The position numbers were made by a program, and so were the translations under genes. 57,043 nt of DNA, from contig DKUJ01000020.1 of the NCBI GenBank assembly GCA_002490635.1, forward strand, positions 3,775-60,817. Direction: 5' to 3'. The stretch is from Porphyromonadaceae bacterium UBA7207. Its GTDB lineage: Bacteria > Bacteroidota > Bacteroidia > Bacteroidales > Muribaculaceae. The notes below the pieces were generated by a model. The model saw only the letters and a program-made list of their open reading frames with translations, was not told where the DNA came from and did not search any database. Positions 50,685-57,043 of the stretch are shown in pieces (positions within the stretch are counted from its first letter, which is position 1; every line of letters starts with the position of its first letter).

Positions 50685-52441
50685 TCTTCGGCCGGAGCTA
50701 AGGCAAGCTGCAGTTCGTCGAGCTGTTTCTGGTCGAGCGCCGAGGGTGCGTCGAGCATTACATCGCGGCCACTGTTGTTCTTGGGGAAGGCTATGCAGTC
50801 GCGGATGCTGTCGAGGCCGGCAAAGAGGCTTACCCAGCGGTCGAGGCCGTAGGCGAGACCTCCGTGTGGCGGTGCGCCGAACTTGAAGGCGTTCATGAGG
50901 AATCCGAACTGTTCGGCAGCCTTTTCGGGAGTGAAACCGAGAATCTCGAACATTTTGGCCTGCAGTTCGCTGTCGTGGATTCTTATGGAACCGCCGCCGA
51001 CTTCGACGCCGTTGATGACCATGTCGTATGCATCGGCGCGAACGGCTGCCGGATCGGTGTCGAGCATCGGTATGTCTTCGTCCTTGGGATGTGTGAACGG
51101 GTGGTGCATGGCCATGAGGCGCTGCTCTTCGTCGCTCCATTCGAACATGGGGAAATCCACCACCCAGAGGCAGGCGAATTTGTTGCGGTCGCGGAGGCCG
51201 AGCTGCCGACCCATTTCAAGACGCAGCTCGCAGAGCTGTTTGCGTGTTTTCATGGTGTCGTCGCCGCTGAGAATCAGGATGAGGTCGCCGGGTTCGGCAT
51301 CCATGGCTTTGCGCAGCTCCTGGAGTGTTTCCTGGGTGTAGAATTTATCGACGCTGCTTTTAACGGTGCCGTCGGCTTCCACACGTGCGTAGACCATTCC
51401 TTTGGCTCCGATCTGCGGGCGGCGTACATAGTCGGTGAGTGCGTCGAGCTGTTTGCGGGTGTAGGAGGCAGCTCCCTTGGCGCATATTCCGCCGATGTAT
51501 GCGGCATTGTCGAATACGGAGAAGCCGTGGCCCTTCATGGTGTCCATAAGCTCCACGAAGCGCATTCCGAAGCGGATGTCGGGTTTGTCGCTGCCGTAGT
51601 ATTTCATGGCGTCGGCCCACGGCATGCGCAGGAACGGCTCGTTGATTTCTATTCCGCGGATTTCTTTGAAGAGATGCTTGGCCATGCCTTCGAAGAGCTC
51701 GATTACGTCGTTCTGGTCGATGAAGCTCATCTCGCAGTCGATCTGTGTGAATTCGGGCTGGCGGTCGGCGCGGAGGTCTTCGTCGCGGAAGCATTTTACT
51801 ATCTGGAAATAGCGATCCATGCCGCTCACCATCAGCAGCTGCTTGAGTGTCTGTGGCGACTGGGGGAGAGCGTAGAACTGTCCGGGGTTCATGCGCGAAG
51901 GCACCACAAAGTCGCGGGCGCCTTCAGGAGTGGAGCCCACAAGCATGGGAGTCTCTATTTCGAGGAATCCTTTGGAATCGAGGTAGCGGCGGACTTCCAT
52001 GGTCATGCGGTGCCGCAGCTCCAGATTGCGGCGCACAGGGTTGCGGCGCAGGTCGAGGTAGCGGTAGCGCATGCGGATGTCGTCGCCGCCGTCGGTTTCG
52101 TCCTCGATTGTGAAAGGAGGAACCTCGCTGGGGTTGAGAACTGTGAGACTGTCGGCGAGGACTTCGATGTCGCCGGTGGGAAGGTTGGCGTTCTTGGCGG
52201 TGCGTTCGGCGACTGTGCCCTGTATCTGAACCACGAATTCACGGCCGAGGCGCACGGCAGCGTCGTTGAGTGCAGCGTCGTGTTCGTTGTCGAATACTAT
52301 CTGGGTTATGCCGTAGCGGTCGCGGAGGTCGACAAATGTCATGCCGCCCATTTTGCGGACGCGCTGTACCCATCCTGCGAGTGTTGTGCGACGTCCGGCA
52401 TCGGCAAGACGCAGTTCGCCGCAGGTATTTGTTCTGAACAT
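50681..52441 (-). CDS. aspS: Aspartyl-tRNA synthetase
   Basis: Class IIb synthetase of 586 residues. It has an N-terminal OB anticodon-binding domain (about 1-105), motif 2 in FRDEDLRADRQPEF, a bacterial GAD insertion (about 290-420), and motif 3 in GGLAYGLDRWVSLF. The bacterial form with GAD is present, while asnS exists separately, so the enzyme is probably the discriminating type. It heads aspS-nif3-zinc-ribbon. No clear TAnnTTTG box was found in the 34 bases between its start and the terminator of the upstream M3 gene. Confidence 0.96.
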   Translation of the reverse strand: MFRTNTCGELRLADAGRRTTLAGWVQRVRKMGGMTFVDLRDRYGITQIVFDNEHDAALNDAAVRLGREFVVQIQGTVAERTAKNANLPTGDIEVLADSLTVLNPSEVPPFTIEDETDGGDDIRMRYRYLDLRRNPVRRNLELRHRMTMEVRRYLDSKGFLEIETPMLVGSTPEGARDFVVPSRMNPGQFYALPQSPQTLKQLLMVSGMDRYFQIVKCFRDEDLRADRQPEFTQIDCEMSFIDQNDVIELFEGMAKHLFKEIRGIEINEPFLRMPWADAMKYYGSDKPDIRFGMRFVELMDTMKGHGFSVFDNAAYIGGICAKGAASYTRKQLDALTDYVRRPQIGAKGMVYARVEADGTVKSSVDKFYTQETLQELRKAMDAEPGDLILILSGDDTMKTRKQLCELRLEMGRQLGLRDRNKFACLWVVDFPMFEWSDEEQRLMAMHHPFTHPKDEDIPMLDTDPAAVRADAYDMVINGVEVGGGSIRIHDSELQAKMFEILGFTPEKAAEQFGFLMNAFKFGAPPHGGLAYGLDRWVSLFAGLDSIRDCIAFPKNNSGRDVMLDAPSALDQKQLDELQLALAPAEE

Positions 52442-52470
52442 ATTTTTGTTGGCTTATAGTATATCTTGCA

Positions 52471-52504
52471 GAAAAGCATCCCCTCAAATATTCAAGGGGA
52501 TGCT
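52471..52504 (-). terminator. Terminator of the second M3 peptidase gene
   Basis: AGCATCCCCT and AGGGGATGCT (52475-52484 and 52495-52504) form a perfect 10-bp stem over a 10-base loop. On the minus strand TTTTCT follows, so it ends the M3 transcript just before aspS. Confidence 0.88.
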
Positions 52505-52520
52505 GTGAGTTCTATCTTGA

Positions 52521-54689
52521 TTATCGGTCGCTCTGCGACTGGATGTTCATCTGCTGGTTTTCAGGAGTGAGTCCGCGGTTTCGCAGCAGGGCGTCGACTG
52601 TCGGTGCCTGGCCGCGGAAGCGGATGTAAAGTTCCATGGGGTCTTCGCTGCCGCCTTTCTCAAGCACGTATTCCTTGAATTTCCGTGCTGTCTCGGGGTC
52701 GAAGATGCCTTTTTGCTTGAAGAGTTCGAAACCGTCGGTGTCGAGAACCTCAGCCCACAGGTAGGTGTAGTATCCCGAAGCATATCCGTCGCTGCCGAAA
52801 ATGTGCTTGAAGTATGGTGCGCGGTAGCGGAAGGTGAGCTGGGAGGGCATGCCGAGGGCTGTTGTAACGCTGTCCTGGAAAGCGGCCACGTCGACATCGC
52901 CTTCGGGGTTCAGTTTTCCGAACTGGAGGTCGAGCAGTGCGGCTCCGGCGAGTTCGGCGGTTGTGAATCCCTGGTTGTGGGTTGCCGAGGCTTCAAGTTT
53001 GGCGATGAGTTCGTCGGGAATCACTTCGCCGGTTTTGTAGTGGTGGGCGTATGTGCGCAGCAGTTCCGGCTCGAAGGCCCAGTGCTCGTGAATCTGGGAA
53101 GGAAGTTCTACAAAGTCGCGGTCGACGTTGGTGCCGGCCTGGCTCTTGAGCGGGGCGCGTGAAAGCATGCCGTGGAGGCCGTGGCCGAACTCGTGGAACA
53201 TGGTTTCCACTTCGTCGAGGGTGAGCAGGGCAGGGGTGTCGGCTGTGGGGCGGGTGAAGTTGCCGACATTATAGATGATGGGTCGGCTTGAGCTACCGTC
53301 GGCATTCTGCCATGAGCCTTTGAATTCGCTCATCCATGCGCCCTGGCGTTTCGATGCACGGGTGAAATAGTCGGTCATGAACACGGCCACATGTTCGCCG
53401 GTGGCGGCATCGGTCACGTCGTAGACGGTCACTTCGGGGTAGTATTTGGGAGCATCGGGCATTTCAGTGAATTTGATGCCGTAGAGACGCTCTGCCATTC
53501 CGAATATGCCTTTGCGCACCGAGTCGACGGCGAAGTAGGCGCGGACCTCGTTTTCGTCGAGGTTGAATTTCTTGCGGCGTACTTTCTCGGCGTAGTAATA
53601 GTAGTCCCAGGGTTCGATTGTTATGCCTGCGTTTTCGCTGTCGGCGAGCTGCTGCATTTCCGCAACCTCGGACTGTACGCGGGCCACGGCCGGACGCCAG
53701 ATCTGCATGAGCAGGTCTTCGGCGGCTCCGACGGTCTTGGCCATGACATTGCTGGTCATGTAGGCGCCGTAGTTCTCGAATCCCAGAAGCGCGGCTTTTT
53801 TAGCACGCACCTGCAGGATGCGGCTGATTACCGGCAAGTTGTTGTATTCGCCGCTGCTTGCCAGGGTGGTATAGCCCTGGTATATCTTTTTGCGGAGGTC
53901 GCGGTTGTCGGCATACTGCAGCAACGGCAGTCGGCTGGGTGCGTGGAGGGTGAATACCCAGTGTCCTTCGCCGAGGCCACGGCTGGCGGCTTCTTCGGCG
54001 GCGACGGCTATGCTGCCGTCGGGCAGTCCGGCAAGGGCAGATTTGTCGTCGACCACAACGGAGAATGCGTTGGTGGCGTTAAGCAGGTTGCGGTTGAATG
54101 TGAGGTATAGCTCGGTGAGTTCGGTGTTGAGAGCTTTGAGGCTGTCCTTGGCAGCGGCGTCGAGGAGTGCACCGTTGCGGGCGAACACTTTATAGTAGTC
54201 CTCCACGGCCTTGCGGCGGTCGGGCGACAGCCCCATCTGGTCGCGACGCTCGTAGAGGCTGCGTATGCGCTGGAAGAGGGCGTCGTCCATGGTAATCTCG
54301 TCGGAGAACTGCGAGTACATTGGATAGAATTCCTCCGCGATAGCCACCATCTCCGGGGAGTTGTTGCTTTCGTCGAGGGCGAAGAACACGGCTGCCACGC
54401 GGTCGATGATTTCTCCGGAGCGCTCCAGCGGCATTATTGTGTTGTCGAAGGTAGGCGTTTCCGGATTGGATGTGATATCGCGGATCTGCTGTTGCTTCTG
54501 GGCAATGCCGGCGCGAAGGGCAGGCATATAGTCGGAGTACTCAATGCTGCCGAACGGCGGAATCTGGTACGGTGTGTTGTATTCCGTCAGGAACGGATTG
54601 GCATGTGCCGGAGCGGTTCCGGCGGAAGCGCCGACGGCAACGGCTGCCAGGGCGGCAAAGGCAGTTAGGCGGTGTGTCATGTTTGGCAT
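52521..54689 (-). CDS. M3-family oligopeptidase (Dcp-like), exported, copy 2
   Basis: A 722-residue M3 metallopeptidase with a signal peptide (about 1-30, ending AHA) and the zinc motif HEFGH at 499-503. It shares the full layout of copy 1 (41697-43829), including the RASKR.GAWM block and the C-terminal SGYYTYLWAEVLD, but the N-terminal halves differ clearly. The start may be ATG 54689 or ATG 54680. It is alone on its transcript between its own promoter and terminator. Confidence 0.93.
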   Translation of the reverse strand: MPNMTHRLTAFAALAAVAVGASAGTAPAHANPFLTEYNTPYQIPPFGSIEYSDYMPALRAGIAQKQQQIRDITSNPETPTFDNTIMPLERSGEIIDRVAAVFFALDESNNSPEMVAIAEEFYPMYSQFSDEITMDDALFQRIRSLYERRDQMGLSPDRRKAVEDYYKVFARNGALLDAAAKDSLKALNTELTELYLTFNRNLLNATNAFSVVVDDKSALAGLPDGSIAVAAEEAASRGLGEGHWVFTLHAPSRLPLLQYADNRDLRKKIYQGYTTLASSGEYNNLPVISRILQVRAKKAALLGFENYGAYMTSNVMAKTVGAAEDLLMQIWRPAVARVQSEVAEMQQLADSENAGITIEPWDYYYYAEKVRRKKFNLDENEVRAYFAVDSVRKGIFGMAERLYGIKFTEMPDAPKYYPEVTVYDVTDAATGEHVAVFMTDYFTRASKRQGAWMSEFKGSWQNADGSSSRPIIYNVGNFTRPTADTPALLTLDEVETMFHEFGHGLHGMLSRAPLKSQAGTNVDRDFVELPSQIHEHWAFEPELLRTYAHHYKTGEVIPDELIAKLEASATHNQGFTTAELAGAALLDLQFGKLNPEGDVDVAAFQDSVTTALGMPSQLTFRYRAPYFKHIFGSDGYASGYYTYLWAEVLDTDGFELFKQKGIFDPETARKFKEYVLEKGGSEDPMELYIRFRGQAPTVDALLRNRGLTPENQQMNIQSQSDR

Positions 54690-54747
54690 CGGTTATGGCG
54701 CCCTCGGTAGGCATGGCTGCCGCTCGGACGCCTTTGGTTTCTGTTCA

Positions 54748-54755
54748 CAAAGTTA
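54748..54755 (-). promoter_or_regulatory. -7 box of the second M3 peptidase gene
   Basis: On the minus strand the sequence is TAACTTTG, about 59 bases from the ATG. A TTG at 54780-54778 is 22 bp upstream, slightly far for a -33 element. Confidence 0.6.
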
Positions 54756-54845
54756 CAAAAAAAATCGTAGAATACGGCAAATACATCATCGGCTTGTCAA
54801 TAGATGTTTTCTCGCCTATGCACATGCAATGGAGTGGCTGCACTG

Positions 54846-54867
54846 TGTAACAATTTATGTAATTTTG
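54846..54867 (+). promoter_or_regulatory. Promoter region of the secreted unknown, with a TGTAACAATT/ATGTAA element
   Basis: TAATTTTG (54860-54867) is a consensus -7 box, about 33 bases before the ATG. Just upstream lies TGTAACAATT (54846-54855) then ATGTAA (54857-54862), nearly the same as 22041-22056 ahead of the sigma factor. No -33 TTTG was found. Confidence 0.55.
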
Positions 54868-54899
54868 TGTCTCTATTATGGACAATTCTATAAACTGTG

Positions 54900-55751
54900 A
54901 TGAAAAAGCTTTTGATATTTATCGTCGGTATGCTTTCGGCTGTCGCAGCCTTGGCCGCGACCAATCTTTCTTTATACAGGGGTGTTTATGCTAATGACAG
55001 TGCCGAAGCCGTTATCACCGATTCGGTATGCATCGTATATTTTCAGAAAGACAGCACCATGCAGGCTATCCTTGAGGTACCTGCGTCAGGATTGCGTCAT
55101 AAAACCGTTTTTGCGCCGGACGGTTCGGTTTCGTTTCCCGCCGAAGTGGAGCCATTGGCTATATCCGCAGCAGGCAGTGTCCTGAATATAAATGGTCTTG
55201 AACTTGAAAAGGTTGAGGATATAGCCACGGTCGAACCGTATGAAATGGACGATTGCCGGACGGATATATCGGTCGGTAAATGTCTGCAACAGTGGAGACT
55301 CGGTGTCGACTATGGTGCAGACGAGAATCAGACATTCTGCGAAATAAATACCAATCGCCATATGTTTGTTTATCTGGTAAGCCCGTATATGGTTTATATC
55401 AGGGCTGCCGCGGCACGAAACAACAACAAGGGAACACTGTTTTCCCAGAATATACGCATGATGAAAAACAACAACACAGGCGAATATACGATGCACATCA
55501 TGCCCGGCAACCTTGCTTTCTGCAGGAACGATCTGGAAATCGACAATGCCAAATTTCAGCCCAATACATGCACATTCAGCCCCGACGGAGGCATATACTG
55601 GTCGCTGATTTCATTCGAGCCGGGGAACATACAGCTCAATGGCTGCGGCGAAACCTATCAGGTGCCACGCAGGCAAAAAGATTCCGGCATAAAGGAATGG
55701 ATTAAATATGAGCCTTATTCAACAGACTCTGAGTTGCCATTGCTGAGGTAA
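54900..55751 (+). CDS. Unknown secreted protein, 283 residues
   Basis: Not recognised. It has a clear signal peptide (about 1-20, ending ALAA) and no other membrane helix, so it is probably periplasmic or outer-membrane associated. The mature part is beta-rich with six or more scattered cysteines, including CRTDISVGKC, which may form disulfides, and an Asn-rich stretch (RNNNKG, MKNNNTGEY). ATG 54900 is taken as start; a GTG one codon earlier is also in frame. Base composition is lower in GC than the flanking housekeeping genes, hinting at an accessory gene. Confidence 0.75.
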   Translation: MKKLLIFIVGMLSAVAALAATNLSLYRGVYANDSAEAVITDSVCIVYFQKDSTMQAILEVPASGLRHKTVFAPDGSVSFPAEVEPLAISAAGSVLNINGLELEKVEDIATVEPYEMDDCRTDISVGKCLQQWRLGVDYGADENQTFCEINTNRHMFVYLVSPYMVYIRAAAARNNNKGTLFSQNIRMMKNNNTGEYTMHIMPGNLAFCRNDLEIDNAKFQPNTCTFSPDGGIYWSLISFEPGNIQLNGCGETYQVPRRQKDSGIKEWIKYEPYSTDSELPLLR

Positions 55752-55788
55752 TAATCCGGCACGGCTACATGGCTCTTCATAACAGCAA

Positions 55789-56787
55789 TTAAAGTGATAT
55801 TAAAACAAAATCGAGGCCGGTCCAGCCAATCAGTGTGTCGGCGTCGATGACTGAGATTTTTGAGATATTGTCGTCGATGGTATGCCGTGCGGTTACATTG
55901 CCATGCCAGTCGAGCCGATAGATTGTCGATTCTCCAACTTGGCCATATGCGCGGCCACGGTATAGAGCATAGATATAATCATCAGTGGCGCTTATGTCGG
56001 CGAAGTGCAATGGATTCAGCTGCTCGAAGTCCGCTTCATCAAGCGTGGCGGGGTCGAATGTTGGCTCTGATACTTCTATGGTATTGAGCATAGTTCCGTC
56101 CAGCCCGAATATCTCTATTACAGGATGCAAGCGGTAAGCAAAAGCCAGTAGACCATGTTTACCCGAATACGCCATTTCACCTGCATTCGGCATCCATTCC
56201 TGCAGCTCGGGAGATATGCCGATTTGCCTGACAGGGTGTATTTCCGAAGAATTCAGGTCGGCAATCATCGCATATTGGCGGCCACCGTTGGGTTCACGGC
56301 CTATGAAAACATATTTCCCGGAGCCGGTCATAAATACATCCTGGGCATATTGCGAGATTGGGAAGGGTACAGAACTGTTGTTGTCCATTAGATATTGCAT
56401 TGTTCTGCATAGTGCTGTATCGTTTCGGACAGTATAGATTTCGCAGTCGTCCTGACCAATCACCTGTATTGTACCGTTGTCGGCAACGAAGGGATATGGC
56501 ATATATGAGATATAATATCCGTCTTTCCGCTTGCCCATATCTAAGCTGACTTCCAGTGTGTTGCTGTTGCGGTCGATGAGCGCTCGGCGGAGAAACCGCT
56601 GTCCATATCCATCTTCACACTCGAATACAAACATCAATGTGTCGCCCGACGCTTTCATGTCGATCATGTGCCTGATAGCCGGTAATGGCTCTCCTGCCAG
56701 GTGGAGTTTCGTAGTCGTCGAAGTCGGCTGAGCGTTGGCGCATCCCGACATAAGCAGGGCGAGCGCGATTATATGCATTATCTTCAT
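55789..56787 (-). CDS. BF3164-like (TolB-like propeller) lipoprotein
   Basis: A 332-residue predicted lipoprotein (signal ending MSGC, C16). The mature part looks like a six-bladed beta-propeller of the TolB/BF3164-like group common in Bacteroidetes (patterns such as FVADNGTIQVIGQDDCEIY and ISATDDYIYALYRGRAYG). The function of the group is unknown; binding of a ligand or surface partner is likely by fold. It overlaps the upstream partial gene by four bases. The gene is lower in GC than most of the window. Confidence 0.78.
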   Translation of the reverse strand: MKIMHIIALALLMSGCANAQPTSTTTKLHLAGEPLPAIRHMIDMKASGDTLMFVFECEDGYGQRFLRRALIDRNSNTLEVSLDMGKRKDGYYISYMPYPFVADNGTIQVIGQDDCEIYTVRNDTALCRTMQYLMDNNSSVPFPISQYAQDVFMTGSGKYVFIGREPNGGRQYAMIADLNSSEIHPVRQIGISPELQEWMPNAGEMAYSGKHGLLAFAYRLHPVIEIFGLDGTMLNTIEVSEPTFDPATLDEADFEQLNPLHFADISATDDYIYALYRGRAYGQVGESTIYRLDWHGNVTARHTIDDNISKISVIDADTLIGWTGLDFVLISL

Positions 56788-57043
56788 TCCAATTCGAGCG
56801 GTATATATGGAACTGACATTCGGGTTGCATCGGCATTATTCATCACCTTGCCATCCTTGCCGACAATATGAACCCTGTTACTATCTCCGCCCATCTCTGA
56901 AATCATAAAACCGACAGGCGATTTGAAATAGCGTACAAGAGTTTTTTCAACATCGGTTGCCGAGCATCGTTTATCGTTGCCGTCACGGTATGTATATTCC
57001 ATTATGGGATTGTTCGTGCGTTCAAATCCGATTGCCTCCCAGA
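56784..57043 (-). CDS. C-terminal part of an unknown protein (5' end outside window)
   Basis: The frame is open from the window edge to the TGA at 56784-56786, so at least 86 residues are present. An internal ATG at 57002 could be a start, but the upstream codons (WEAIGFERTNNPI) read as protein, so it is taken as partial. The visible part has KSPVGFMISEMGGDSNRVHIVGKDG and an acidic C-terminus. Not recognised. Its stop overlaps the lipoprotein start, so the two are translationally coupled. Confidence 0.6.
   Translation of the reverse strand, partial: WEAIGFERTNNPIMEYTYRDGNDKRCSATDVEKTLVRYFKSPVGFMISEMGGDSNRVHIVGKDGKVMNNADATRMSVPYIPLELE

Noticed and set aside
50864..52459. A 531-codon plus-strand frame across aspS
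   Set aside because: aspS motifs 2 and 3 are clear on the minus strand; the plus frame is compositional.
1..57043. CRISPR arrays, insertion sequences, attachment sites, toxin-antitoxin or phage-defence modules
   Set aside because: No repeat-spacer pattern, transposase, integrase or known defence family was seen on either strand.

Overview
The window reads as a GC-rich chromosome segment from a member of the Bacteroidales, most likely Muribaculaceae-like. Three things point there. Promoters follow the Bacteroidetes -33 TTTG / -7 TAnnTTTG pattern, with little use of Shine-Dalgarno sites. The families are typical of the group: DUF4493/PCMD lipoproteins, DUF4293, a BF3164-like lipoprotein, a ~670-residue urocanate hydratase and a free-standing ECF-type sigma factor. 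Gene order is dense with many ATGA stop/start overlaps. The family-level assignment is inference. No rRNA, tRNA, CRISPR array, insertion sequence or phage gene was seen.

Layout. 1-2.2 kb (-): the 5' part of argS behind manC. 2.3-7.0 kb (+): PASTA membrane protein, rluD, aroE and comEC as one overlapping operon with two candidate promoters. 7.0-11.6 kb (-): rhlE-type helicase, a small unknown protein, a lipoprotein cyclophilin, an M16 peptidase, a DUF488 protein and a GlsB/YeaQ-type membrane protein. 11.8-17.7 kb (+): gyrB, rnr, folB and an O-antigen-ligase-like gene that appears frameshifted at an A6 run. 17.8-21.9 kb (+): asnS, pheS, nth, a TRIC-type channel and a GtrA protein. 22.3 kb (+): a solitary sigma factor with an unusually structured upstream region. 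23.2-31.2 kb (+): histidine degradation (hutU, hutH, hutI) followed by a large secreted tricorn/S41-like protease. 31.5-37.3 kb (+): three DUF4493 surface lipoproteins in tandem. 37.5 kb (+): malate dehydrogenase.

38.5-44.9 kb (-): mltG, an M3 peptidase, a small membrane protein, a large helical-repeat protein and DUF4293. 45.1-47.9 kb (+): a two-domain M16 protease. 48.0-52.4 kb (-): aspS, a Nif3-like protein, a coiled-coil zinc-ribbon protein and comF. 52.5-54.7 kb (-): a second M3 peptidase. 54.9-57.0 kb: an unknown secreted protein (+), a BF3164-like lipoprotein (-) and the 3' end of an unknown gene (-).

Most genes are housekeeping (three complete aminoacyl-tRNA synthetases plus partial argS, gyrase, RNase R, DNA repair, folate, shikimate, cell wall). 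Five exported peptidases and the hut genes suggest peptide and histidine use. The points most worth attention are: the split O-antigen ligase; the DUF4493 lipoprotein trio, which shares a second, unnamed domain; a 28-bp alternating purine-pyrimidine tract just upstream of the gyrB promoter; the helically spaced ATGTAA repeats and 14-bp inverted repeat ahead of the sigma factor; and the half-site cluster over the hutU promoter.
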